From a bacterium D16-34 (GTDB lineage: Bacteria; Actinomycetota; Coriobacteriia; Coriobacteriales; Eggerthellaceae): a DNA stretch of 64,000 nt. Every line of letters begins with the position of its first letter. Position 1 is the stretch's first letter. The DNA lies in assembly GCA_003612515.1 (NCBI GenBank), contig RAZB01000002.1, forward strand, positions 186,001-250,000, read 5' to 3'. Below, piece by piece: positions 7,834 through 15,679 of this stretch. The notes beneath the pieces are model-generated. The model did no database searches. It saw only the letters and a list, made by a program, of their open reading frames with translations, and had not been told where the DNA came from. Position numbers and translations under genes: made by a program.

Positions 7834-8389
7834 GCGAGGATTTGCGATTCGCCGATAGGAGCGAATTCAGAAAATGGTTGCAAGACAATGCATCTTCCGA
7901 CGATGTCATCTGGCTCATCTTCGGCAAAGCTGGAGGTCCCAAAACGCTCAAGGCGTGCGAGGCTCTCGAAGAGGCGCTGTGCTTCGGCTGGATCGACGAG
8001 CAGATGCAGAAGATCGACGACGTTTCCAATCGCAAGTATTTCTCGCAGCGCCGCCCCAACAGCAAATGGTTGAGAAGAACAAGGATCTCGTAGCCGAACT
8101 TGAGAAGCGCGGACTCATGACCGAACATGGTCGTGCGAAGATCAAGGAGGCGAAGGCCAACGGACAGTAGGATACCCTGAAGTCTCCCGACATCACCGAC
8201 GAGGACATCGAGCGCGTAGCCCAAATCCTCGAACCCTATGAGACGGCGCACGCGAACTTCCTCGGCATGTCGCCTTCGGTGAGAAAGACCTACACGAGGG
8301 CTTACCTTGATGCCAAGACCGACACCGGTCGCGAGAAGCGCCTCGCTTGGATGGTCGACAGGCTCAACCAGAACCTAAAACCGATGTAA
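7830..8389 (+). pseudogene. YdeI/OmpD-associated-like protein, broken by a frameshift and a stop
   Basis: The frame opens at TTG 7830 behind AGGAGG and encodes a YdeI-type protein (bacteriocin-protection/OmpD-associated family): G-W-I-D-E-Q near 51-56, then F-S-Q-R-R-P-N-S-K-W. Right after that Trp codon (about 8070) one base appears to be missing, because the family sequence continues in another frame with E-K-N-K-D-L-V-A-E-L. At 8168-8170 a TAG stands where the family normally has Trp (N-G-Q-W-D-T-L-K). The frame then runs on through A-N-F-L-G-M-S-P-S to a natural stop at 8387. Two independent lesions make this a decayed gene; corrected it would give about 186 residues. Confidence 0.8.
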
Positions 8390-8512
8390 TTGGTAAAGAA
8401 ATGCCAGTTCAGATACACTGGAACAATTTGTCGCAGTTATGTTTTATCTGCCGTTTGAGTCTTGATGTGAGTACTTTTGTAGCTTCGAACGATCCCCAAA
8501 ATATTCAAATGC

Positions 8513-8735
8513 TATAATCTTTAACAACAATCATCCAGCGGAGCCTTTGGCAAGCACCGCTTCAAGTTAGGTCAGGTTAGATGAAGAACTAGCGATGCCC
8601 GTTTCGGGTGCCCCATACGACCATTCTGTACATCCGGTCGCGCTTCAGGGTGCCGCATCGCTTAAGTGTCTTCTCGTTCCGAATCCATACATCGCGTGCC
8701 TAACCCTGCGCGACCTCCTCTCAAAGGAGCTCGCC
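8513..8735 (+). promoter_or_regulatory. Promoter and structured leader of the ABC-F gene
   Basis: A -10 box TATAAT (8513-8518) starts a leader of roughly 210 nt. It contains a very short ORF (8581-8592, Met-Lys-Asn-stop) behind AGGTC, a small hairpin CCCG-TTT-CGGG, and a hairpin CTCCT/AGGAG (8715-8719 with 8725-8729) that covers the ribosome binding site of the ABC-F gene. A long-range pairing GGTTAG (8575-8580) with CTAACC (8700-8705), extended by AGGTC/GACCT, is also possible. Such leaders are known to induce ABC-F antibiotic-resistance genes when ribosomes stall; that role here is inferred. The stretch from 8390 to the promoter shows no gene. Confidence 0.5.
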
Positions 8736-10223
8736 ATGCAACTGAATCTCAACCACATCAGCTATAGCTACCCTGGTACAGCATCGCCGGCCATCGATGA
8801 CGTCAGCGCCACGTTCCCGACGGGATGGACGGGCATCATCGGCGACAACGGATGCGGGAAGAGCACGCTCGCCCGTATAGCAGCACACATCAACGCGCCC
8901 GATTCCGGGACGGTGAGCCCGAACCTGTTCTCGTCGTATTGCCAGCAGGACTCGAGCCAAGAGCCGGATAACCTCTTCGATCTCGCATCGGATTGGAGCA
9001 AGGAGGCGCAACGGGCAAGGGCGCTGCTCCACATCGAAGACGATTGGTTCTGGCGCTACGACACGCTCTCAGGCGGTCAGCAGAAGCGGATCCAGATCGC
9101 ATGCGCCCTCTATGCACAACCAGATGTCCTGATCATGGACGAGCCGACCAACGACCTCGATGCCGTCACGCGCGACATCGTGAAGGAGGCGCTGGCTACG
9201 TTTAGTGGCATCGGCATCCTCATCTCGCACGATAGAGATCTGCTCGATAGTCTTGTAGGTCAGAGTCTTATGTGCGAGGGCGCGCGTTGGACTATGCGTC
9301 CTGGCGGGTACTCGAAGGCAAGTGACCAGGCAGCGAGCGAACGCGCCTCTGCGATAAGGGATCGCGAGCAAGCCTCTCGTGAAGTGAAGCGCTTGAAGGC
9401 AGAAGCCCAGCGCAGGAGCGAAGAGGCAGCACGTCAGAAGGGCAAGCGAAGCAAGCGTGGCTTGAGCAAACGAGACAGTGATACTCGGGAGAAGATCGGA
9501 CGCGCCATTGTATCTGGAAAGGACGGCGTAGCGGGAAAGCTCTCGTCCAATATGGGTGGGCGACTCGCAAAGGCCGAGGCAAAGCTTTCTAAGAAAACCG
9601 TCTCGAAAAGATACGACCATCGCATTGGCGAGTTCGGCATCGCCGCGCGCTCAAGCTGCGTGGTGCACTTGGAAGCATCGTTACTGTCTGCTGGCGAGTT
9701 CTCGATAGATGTGCCGGAGCTCTGGATCTCACCAACGGATCACGTGGTGCTGACCGGTGCGAACGGAACGGGAAAGAGCCTGGTGGTACGAAGCGTCATC
9801 AAATCTGTTCCCGATAATGTCAAAGTTGCGTACATTCCCCAGGAAGTCGGATCAGAGGAACGTGAGCGAGCCCTGAGGTATCTCAGCGATCAGGACCAAG
9901 AGATGAAAGGTCGCATCCTCTCCATCGTGGCGCGGTTGAACTCCGATACCGACAAGCTGCTCGATGGCAACGATCTCAGCCCCGGTGAACTCCGCAAGCT
10001 CATGCTTGCCGAGCAGCTCGTTATGGATCCCAACTTTCTCGTGCTCGACGAGCCGACGAATCATCTTGATGTTGGATCTATTGATGCTCTACAGACCATG
10101 CTTGTCAATTTCCCAGGGGCTATTCTCCTGGTGACACACGACAGGCGGTTGGAAGATGCGGTAGCGCAGATAAGGTGGCATATCGAGCAGGATGAAAATG
10201 ATTTTGAACTTAAGCCCGAATAG
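8736..10223 (+). CDS. ABC-F family ATPase (ribosome protection type)
   Basis: A 495-residue soluble protein with two ABC domains and no membrane segment. Domain 1: Walker A G-D-N-G-C-G-K-S-T, signature L-S-G-G-Q-Q, Walker B L-I-M-D-E-P-T-N-D-L-D. Domain 2: G-A-N-G-T-G-K-S, L-S-P-G-E-L-R-K, F-L-V-L-D-E-P-T-N-H-L-D. A charged, Arg/Lys-rich linker lies between them. ABC-F proteins bind the ribosomal E site; some free ribosomes from antibiotics. I start at ATG 8736 behind AAAGGAG, although the frame is open upstream from ATG 8595. Codon use is much GC-richer (many GAC, ATC, CTC) than neighbouring genes, indicating transfer. Resistance is plausible but unproven. Confidence 0.88.
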   Translation: MQLNLNHISYSYPGTASPAIDDVSATFPTGWTGIIGDNGCGKSTLARIAAHINAPDSGTVSPNLFSSYCQQDSSQEPDNLFDLASDWSKEAQRARALLHIEDDWFWRYDTLSGGQQKRIQIACALYAQPDVLIMDEPTNDLDAVTRDIVKEALATFSGIGILISHDRDLLDSLVGQSLMCEGARWTMRPGGYSKASDQAASERASAIRDREQASREVKRLKAEAQRRSEEAARQKGKRSKRGLSKRDSDTREKIGRAIVSGKDGVAGKLSSNMGGRLAKAEAKLSKKTVSKRYDHRIGEFGIAARSSCVVHLEASLLSAGEFSIDVPELWISPTDHVVLTGANGTGKSLVVRSVIKSVPDNVKVAYIPQEVGSEERERALRYLSDQDQEMKGRILSIVARLNSDTDKLLDGNDLSPGELRKLMLAEQLVMDPNFLVLDEPTNHLDVGSIDALQTMLVNFPGAILLVTHDRRLEDAVAQIRWHIEQDENDFELKPE

Positions 10224-10295
10224 AGGTCTTCGTACTCACTCGCTCTCCAAACGCAACGCAACTCTTACTCATACAACTAGTCGAAACGTGATCAC

Positions 10296-10931
10296 CTATA
10301 CAGGCTTCACGGGAATGCGCAGAACTGTTTTTAGACGTTCAGGAACAGTGCGCCTCGGGTCTGAGAGATATATCTCATGGTGCAAGCGCTTCTCGTTTTG
10401 ATCGAACTGCATACCCTCTGCCTCAGCATAGACTCTCAACACATCCACTGTCGCAGGCTCGTCGTCGTAGGATCCGATGTGCATGCACTGCACGCACAAG
10501 CCCTCGTCTACCGTAATCATCTCTACCTTAGAGAAGTCAGACTTCTTTTTGCGTGTGGCCTCCTGTACCGACCAGTCAAACACCTCGGGTGTTACAAACT
10601 CAGGCAGCCTGATGCAGCTTATCCATTCAAGCTCGGTTTTGCGATTCGGATCCAACTGCTCGATAGGTTCTGGAAAAGTCCAGAATCCTTCTAGCGGCGG
10701 AACAACATAGGGCAAATAACCCTCTAATTTATGACCCGACTTAGGCGACATCTTGATAGTGTAAGAAATTCCGTAGATCAACTGAATGGCGCGCTGGTAT
10801 TCGCCGCCCTCCTCGTTCGGGTCTCCCTTGCCACGCACCGCCACGTAGCTGATCGGAGGCACTTCTATAAGAGATGGCATCTTCGAAGGCTGGTAGATCT
10901 CCTTGTACTCTTTCTTATAGTCAAATGGCAT
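10296..10931 (-). CDS. GyrI-like small-molecule-binding domain protein
   Basis: A 211-residue cytosolic protein starting at MPFDYKKEYK (ATG 10931, RBS AAGGAG); an upstream in-frame start at 10961 is poorly placed. It has the GyrI/SOUL-type effector fold: V-P-P-I-S-Y-V-A-V-R-G-K-G-D-P near the N-terminus and C-M-H-I-G-S-Y-D-D-E-P-A near residue 160, with the family's conserved H-x-G-x-Y-D-x-E segment. Stand-alone members bind or hydrolyse hydrophobic or cationic compounds; the ligand here is unknown. It is divergent from the alpha/beta hydrolase at 11067. Confidence 0.85.
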   Translation of the reverse strand: MPFDYKKEYKEIYQPSKMPSLIEVPPISYVAVRGKGDPNEEGGEYQRAIQLIYGISYTIKMSPKSGHKLEGYLPYVVPPLEGFWTFPEPIEQLDPNRKTELEWISCIRLPEFVTPEVFDWSVQEATRKKKSDFSKVEMITVDEGLCVQCMHIGSYDDEPATVDVLRVYAEAEGMQFDQNEKRLHHEIYLSDPRRTVPERLKTVLRIPVKPV

Positions 10932-11066
10932 GAGTTTTCGCTCCTTATATGCTAGTTGCAAAATACCTGCATAAGTTTAGAATGACTACCTAGTATAACA
11001 AGACACTAAACACCATCCCTGAAAACAACTGCGCATTTTGTTTTAGCGGAAAGGAAGTCGATAGCG

Positions 11067-11879
11067 ATGGAGCGAAAAGAGCTTGTAACGCCCAAAGGTA
11101 CCATTGTCTACCAGGTGTCTCATACAACTCAGCCAGATCTCCCTTGGCTTATCTTTCTGCCTGGACTTTCCGCAGATCACAGGCTCTTCGAAAAACAGAT
11201 TGAACACTTTGAGGACAAGGCAAATATGCTTGTTTGGGACGCTCCTTCGCATGGCGAGTCCCGTCCCTTCAAACTCGACTGGACGCTCGATGACTTAGCG
11301 CATTGGTTAAAGGAGATACTTACTTTAGAGGGCATACACAAGCCCATCCTGATCGGTCAATCTCTCGGAGGCTACATTTCACAAGTTTACATGGAACTAT
11401 TCCCAAACTCCGTTCGCGGTTTCGTATCTATTGACTCCTGCCCTCTCAAGCGCGAGTACTATGCGAATTGGGAGATAGCAGCTCTTAAGCATACGAAGCT
11501 CATGTACCTGTCAATCCCTTGGAAAACACTTGTGAGTATCGGCTCAACCGGTGTTGCCAAAAGCCCGTATGGACAGCAAATTATGCGCGATATGATGCTC
11601 AGCTACGACAAACGGGAATATTGCGAACTTGCCGCTCAAGGGTACAAGGCACTTGCACTTGCCGTCGAAGCGGATCGTCCACATGAGATCCGTTGCCCTA
11701 TCCTTATTATCTGTGGGAGTAAAGATGCTGCAGGTTCAGCAAAGCGCTACAACCGCGAATGGGAGAAGCGCGCTGGATATCCTGTCCATTGGGTCAAAGG
11801 CGCAGGTCACAACGCTAACTGTGATGCGCCTGATGTCGTAAATGCTCTAATAGATAGCTTCATCGAAGCGATATGCTAA
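11067..11879 (+). CDS. Alpha/beta hydrolase
   Basis: A 270-residue cytosolic hydrolase. The nucleophile elbow is G-Q-S99-L-G-G, the oxyanion strand region is F-L-P-G-L-S, and the later acid and base are probably Asp in C-G-S-K-D and His in G-A-G-H-N-A-N. The length and motifs fit the esterase/lipase or lactonase group of the superfamily; the substrate cannot be assigned. RBS AAAGGAAG precedes the ATG. The preceding gene is divergent, so the roughly 130-bp gap likely holds promoters for both. Confidence 0.85.
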   Translation: MERKELVTPKGTIVYQVSHTTQPDLPWLIFLPGLSADHRLFEKQIEHFEDKANMLVWDAPSHGESRPFKLDWTLDDLAHWLKEILTLEGIHKPILIGQSLGGYISQVYMELFPNSVRGFVSIDSCPLKREYYANWEIAALKHTKLMYLSIPWKTLVSIGSTGVAKSPYGQQIMRDMMLSYDKREYCELAAQGYKALALAVEADRPHEIRCPILIICGSKDAAGSAKRYNREWEKRAGYPVHWVKGAGHNANCDAPDVVNALIDSFIEAIC

Positions 11880-11907
11880 AGGCAACGTACTCCAAGAGAC
11901 AATAACG

Positions 11908-12057
11908 GCTGAAAACGATATTGCATGCCTTGACGCTTCACTACCAGCATCGTAACTCTATGAACATAGAGGATATAAAACGATTGGACATGGCATCATA
12001 GATCTTAATGATGGTGTGAAGCTGGTCTATGAGAAAATGGAGAAGCAGCTGCGCTAG
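11908..12057 (+). pseudogene. C-terminal relic of a GNAT acetyltransferase
   Basis: Translated from 11908, this 150-bp stretch reads like the end of a GNAT enzyme: C-L-D-A-S-L-P-A-S, then an in-frame TAA (11953-11955), then L-Y-E-H-R-G-Y-K-T-I-G-H-G and a charged tail ending at 12057. In intact GNAT proteins the first segment runs directly into L-Y-E-x-x-G-Y/F. No start codon or upstream coding sequence remains, so it is a decayed fragment. The rest of 11880-12360 holds no gene I can support. Confidence 0.6.
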
Positions 12058-12360
12058 CATGTCGTTTATGGTTGTACCTCCCCGCGTTGATTTCATCTTC
12101 TCGAAAAGTATCTTCTAGTGTTGTCTACTACTCCACTCAGGATAAATTCGCACATACTACCAACCGGTAAATGATTATTTTACGACAAGAAATAGATACC
12201 TCATAGTGCGGTGTCCCATATGCGCACATGTCAACATTTTTTAGCGGCGCCATCTTTAGACTCATTTTGTAACTTGCACCTCCAATTCAACAACTTAAAC
12301 AAATCTCCTAAACCACCAAACTTGCATGCACTAAGCTAAATTTAGTTGAAAGGAGTAGTT

Positions 12361-12798
12361 GTGCATATCAGCGTGGAAACTGATCCTGTGCTGCTCGACA
12401 CTGAGGTGCTTATCAGGTGTGTTGAAATTGATGAGAAAATCGAGTCCATAATCAGTAGCCTTGCATTGCATGAGCGAAAGGTCGTTGGCAAGCACGGCGA
12501 TGAAACTCTTTATATTCCCATCAGTGAAGTGCTGTACTTCGAGCATGTCGAGAGACGAACTTTTGCATATACCTTAAGCGAAGTTTTCGAGGTTCCCTAT
12601 AAGCTCTATGAGCTGGAGGAACAGTATTCTAAATGTGGATTTGAGAGAATAGCTAAAAATTGCATATTGAATCTCTGCCGAGTGAACAGCCTCAGCCCTT
12701 ATGTAGGTGGTCGCCTGCTTGCAACGCTTAGCAACGGGGAGAAGGTTTTAGTTTCAAGAAACTATTCAACAAACATCAAAGCAAGACTATCAGCATAA
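12361..12798 (+). CDS. LytTR-type DNA-binding regulator
   Basis: A 145-residue transcription factor whose C-terminal two-thirds is a LytTR domain (I-P-I-S-E-V-L-Y-F-E-H-V-E-R-R-T near residue 60, then F-E-R-I-A-K-N-C-I-L-N-L and V-L-V-S-R-N-Y at the end). It has no receiver domain, as in small stand-alone LytTR regulators. I start at the GTG at 12361, six bases behind AAAGGAG. It is followed 21 bp later by a DUF3021 membrane protein; such LytTR/DUF3021 pairs are common in Firmicutes and Actinomycetota, where the membrane partner is thought to restrain the regulator. Confidence 0.88.
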   Translation: MHISVETDPVLLDTEVLIRCVEIDEKIESIISSLALHERKVVGKHGDETLYIPISEVLYFEHVERRTFAYTLSEVFEVPYKLYELEEQYSKCGFERIAKNCILNLCRVNSLSPYVGGRLLATLSNGEKVLVSRNYSTNIKARLSA

Positions 12799-12819
12799 AC
12801 GCGAAAGGAAGCGATTGCA

Positions 12820-13299
12820 ATGAAAGACAAGATCATTAATCCTGAAAAATTGTCAGTCGGCAATGCGCTGAAGGATTTAGCTTTAAACTTCTGCATCGGA
12901 TTTACTATCTTCATGTTGATAAGCATGGTGTTTGGTTCAATATTCGCCGACGAACAAAGCAAAGAAGGCATTACTATTTGCTGGATCATAGCAGCAATTA
13001 TGTTGGGCGCTGCCCTCCTTCAAATGCTTTTCTTCACGCCTATCATTATTAAGCAAATGGGGTATATGCAAAGGATAATTGCTTTTGGCGCAGTGCTCTA
13101 CTTTTTGCTGTTTATCTGCGGATTTGCTCTCCATTGGTTTGCCGCTGATAACTTGGGAGCAATAATTACTTTCACCATTACTTACCTGGTGATTCTTGGG
13201 ATCATGAGCATCATCTTTACGGCTATCTATAAAAAAGACGTTGCCGCGCTCAACAAAGATCTCAAAAACTTGCAAGAGACCTTGAGCGAACAAAAATGA
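12820..13299 (+). CDS. DUF3021 membrane protein
   Basis: A 159-residue inner-membrane protein with four hydrophobic segments (about residues 25-45, 53-73, 84-105 and 113-137) and a charged C-terminal helix (K-K-D-V-A-A-L-N-K-D-L). This is the DUF3021 layout. It forms an operon with the LytTR regulator in front and probably works with it as a membrane-linked regulatory pair. Its last 38 bp overlap the 3' end of the convergent gene on the other strand. Confidence 0.85.
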   Translation: MKDKIINPEKLSVGNALKDLALNFCIGFTIFMLISMVFGSIFADEQSKEGITICWIIAAIMLGAALLQMLFFTPIIIKQMGYMQRIIAFGAVLYFLLFICGFALHWFAADNLGAIITFTITYLVILGIMSIIFTAIYKKDVAALNKDLKNLQETLSEQK

Positions 13300-13864
13300 C
13301 AATAGCATCAACTACATCAGCAACGAAAAATATTTGAAGAATGATATGAGCAGCTAATTCTCCAGATGAAATATGCCCCATCTTATAAAGCTGTATTGCA
13401 GTTGCTATTGCCCATGAACTGCCGGTGAGCAAAATAGTCCAACCCATTAGCGCCATGATTGCAGCAAGACCCCAGCCGAGCACAGCAAACAAAGGGTGCA
13501 GCCCAAAGATAAACATGGCAAGAATAACAATTCCACCCATAAGAAAAAATGGTATAAGCCCGAGTTTAAGAACAAGCATAATTGATCGAGAAAAACGCAA
13601 GGATTCACGCGTCTTTTTCGTGGCTGCCACAACAGCAAATATAATACTTACCACTTGCAAAATTGGCACAAGCACCAAAAGCGCAGGCGTTATGACTTGT
13701 TGCACTGCAACCTCAGAAGCTCCAACAAAGACGTGAGAGTTCGCGTGCATCTCGTAACCAATATATTCAAAAGGGAAAAGTAAGTCGCATAGCAAAACAA
13801 GCGCAATTGCAGATATCCAAGATGCTATAAGCAATCCCTGATATGTATCTTTACGATCATCCAT
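13262..13864 (-). CDS. Multi-pass membrane protein of unknown function
   Basis: A 200-residue hydrophobic protein with about five transmembrane segments and a short charged N-terminus (M-D-D-R-K-D). I recognise no family. It is divergent from the TipA-like MerR gene at 14017 and could be one of its targets, but only position suggests this. Its tail overlaps the DUF3021 gene by 38 bp on the opposite strand. RBS signal is weak (GATAG before the ATG). Confidence 0.7.
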   Translation of the reverse strand: MDDRKDTYQGLLIASWISAIALVLLCDLLFPFEYIGYEMHANSHVFVGASEVAVQQVITPALLVLVPILQVVSIIFAVVAATKKTRESLRFSRSIMLVLKLGLIPFFLMGGIVILAMFIFGLHPLFAVLGWGLAAIMALMGWTILLTGSSWAIATAIQLYKMGHISSGELAAHIILQIFFVADVVDAIVIFVRSRSLASF

Positions 13865-13947
13865 GAACGTTTTCTATCCTGCTCGTCTCCAAAGCCAACG
13901 CACATCATTCTAATCAAAATACTCGCGACCACATAGAACTATATCTC

Positions 13948-13978
13948 TTGACCTTTACGCTGCGTCATACAATAGTCT
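13948..13978 (+). promoter_or_regulatory. MerR-type promoter of the TipA-like gene
   Basis: TTGACC (13948-13953) and TAGTCT (13973-13978) are separated by 19 bp, with the small dyad ACGC-T-GCGT (13957-13965) inside the spacer. A long spacer holding a dyad is the hallmark of promoters activated by MerR family proteins, so autoactivation is likely. Confidence 0.5.
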
Positions 13979-14016
13979 TAAATCAGATGCTTTAAGGCGC
14001 GAATATCGGAGACGAA

Positions 14017-14793
14017 ATGACTGAAGCAAATTTTAAGACATACACAACTAAAGAGTTGGCTGATCTTGCCGGCATAAGCACTCGCACACTTCGTTATTAC
14101 GACCAAATTGGACTGCTCGTACCCATTCGCGCGCAAAACGGATACCGAGTATATCGTCCAACAGATGTCAAAAGATTGCAGTACATTTTGATGATGCGCT
14201 CATGTGGTGTGGGACTTGATTCAATAGAGTTAGCACTAGATCAGCCGGGCTTCAGCTTATCGTCCATGCTTAAAGAGCATCTCACTTTTCTTTGTCGACA
14301 AAAAGACGAGCTCAACAAGATGATAACTACAACGAATGCTGCTCTCGCAGGATTGGAGAATTTTGAAATCATGAATGATGCTGAAAAGTTTGAAGAGCTA
14401 AAGAAGCGCTCAGTCGCAGATTTTGAAGAAACGTATGGCGAAGAAGCGCGCCAACTTTATGGCAATGAAGCCATAGATGAGTCTAATGAGCGAATTTTAA
14501 CCATGAGTAAACTTGCGTGGGGTTTAAAAGAGGAATTAGAGCAAAGAATCAAAGACGGGCTGATTGCTGCGATGGCAACCAAAGATCCTCTGTCACCTAA
14601 GTCAAAACAAGTAGCAGGCATGCACGCACAATGGATAAAAATCCATTGGGGCGAAAACGCTTATACTCCTGAAGCTCACGTAGCTTTAGCAGAAAGTTAT
14701 CTTAGTGACCAGCGCTTTATTGATTATTACGATGACGCCTGCGGAAAGGGTGCTACCGAGTTTTTGAGAGACATCATTAAAGCCAACGTATAG
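14017..14793 (+). CDS. MerR family regulator with TipAS effector domain
   Basis: A 258-residue regulator. Residues 8-75 are the MerR helix-turn-helix and wing (S-T-R-T-L-R-Y-Y-D-Q-I-G-L-L and G-Y-R-V-Y-R-P-T-D-V). A coiled coil spans about 90-120. The C-terminal half (about 140-255) is a TipAS-like domain with H-A-Q-W-I-K-I-H-W and the closing F-I-D-Y-Y-D. TipA proteins bind bulky antibiotics or other hydrophobic compounds and then activate transcription. The upstream promoter has the long MerR spacing. A stem-loop follows the stop. Confidence 0.9.
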   Translation: MTEANFKTYTTKELADLAGISTRTLRYYDQIGLLVPIRAQNGYRVYRPTDVKRLQYILMMRSCGVGLDSIELALDQPGFSLSSMLKEHLTFLCRQKDELNKMITTTNAALAGLENFEIMNDAEKFEELKKRSVADFEETYGEEARQLYGNEAIDESNERILTMSKLAWGLKEELEQRIKDGLIAAMATKDPLSPKSKQVAGMHAQWIKIHWGENAYTPEAHVALAESYLSDQRFIDYYDDACGKGATEFLRDIIKANV

Positions 14794-14809
14794 AGATTCA
14801 CGAAATAAT

Positions 14810-14840
14810 AATGGCGGCTTTTTAGTGCAAAGCCGCCATT
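14810..14840. terminator. Bidirectional terminator between tipA-like and SDR genes
   Basis: AATGGCGGCTTT and AAAGCCGCCATT form a 12-bp perfect stem with a 7-base loop, between two convergent genes. T-runs are modest. Confidence 0.75.
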
Positions 14841-14892
14841 CTCAATAACATATACGATTCTTTTTCAACCCGCAGGCGCTCTTTAAAACACC

Positions 14893-15645
14893 TTACGAGT
14901 GCGTATGGATTCCACCATCAACCATAAACGACTGACCACTTAAATAAGCGCCATCGTCGCTTACTAAAAAGACAATCAATGGTGCACAATCTTTTTCTGT
15001 TGTACCAATATATCCAACGAGTGTTTTGCTCTCTAAATTCTTAAGCGCCTCGGGCTGTGTTTCACGGAAGGTATCAGTAGCAATAATTGGCAAGAATACA
15101 TTTGCAGTAATGCCGTCACGACCCCATTCGCGTGCTGCAATACGAGTGATTGCACGAATTGCCTCTTTCGCCATACCATACGCACCAAAGCCAGTGTTGC
15201 CATCATAGCCTGCAGCTGAAGCAGTATTGATAATTCGACCATGTCCACTTGCCTTAAGATACGGATAGCATTGCTGCATGAATTGCAAGGTGGCTAATGC
15301 TCCACTCTTGAATGCAGTCATGGCATATTCTTCGTCAATATCATTAATTTCGCGATATAACATAGAACCCTGTGCACAGTTTACGAGAATGTCGATGCCA
15401 CCGAATTCCTCAACGCACGCCTCAACTGCAGATTTAATCTGAGCAGGATCAGTAACATCACAGGTCACAGGAAGGATCGTGGCGCCCTCTTTGGCCATTT
15501 CTTCCTTCAAGTCTTCGAGCTTTTCAGCACGACGTGCGCATGCACAAACTTTTGCGCCTTGTCGAGCCAAAACACTCGCCAACCCGCGTCCAACACCAGA
15601 GCTAGCACCGGTTACAATCGCAACCCTTCCATCTAGTCTTTGCAT
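14893..15645 (-). CDS. Short-chain dehydrogenase/reductase (SDR)
   Basis: A 250-residue NAD(P)-dependent oxidoreductase. The dinucleotide motif T-G-A-S-S-G-V-G is at residues 13-20, the catalytic Ser is in N-T-A-S-A-A-G-Y, and the Y-G-M-A-K motif supplies Tyr and Lys. The acidic/basic selector after strand 2 is C-A-R-R, suggesting NADP. The C-terminus L-S-G-Q-S-F-M-V-D-G-G is classic for the family. The N-A-Q variant of the N-A-G motif (V-N-C-A-Q-G) is slightly unusual. The substrate is unknown, likely a keto acid, sterol-like or sugar alcohol. RBS AAAGGAG precedes the ATG. Confidence 0.88.
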   Translation of the reverse strand: MQRLDGRVAIVTGASSGVGRGLASVLARQGAKVCACARRAEKLEDLKEEMAKEGATILPVTCDVTDPAQIKSAVEACVEEFGGIDILVNCAQGSMLYREINDIDEEYAMTAFKSGALATLQFMQQCYPYLKASGHGRIINTASAAGYDGNTGFGAYGMAKEAIRAITRIAAREWGRDGITANVFLPIIATDTFRETQPEALKNLESKTLVGYIGTTEKDCAPLIVFLVSDDGAYLSGQSFMVDGGIHTHS

Positions 15646-15679
15646 AGAAACACTCCTTTCGAGATTACTTGATACTATT

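Noticed and set aside
9069-9620. Long open frame on the minus strand inside the ABC-F gene
   Set aside because: It is antisense to a well-supported gene, lacks any recognisable motif or ribosome binding site, and arises from the GC-rich codon bias of the plus strand.
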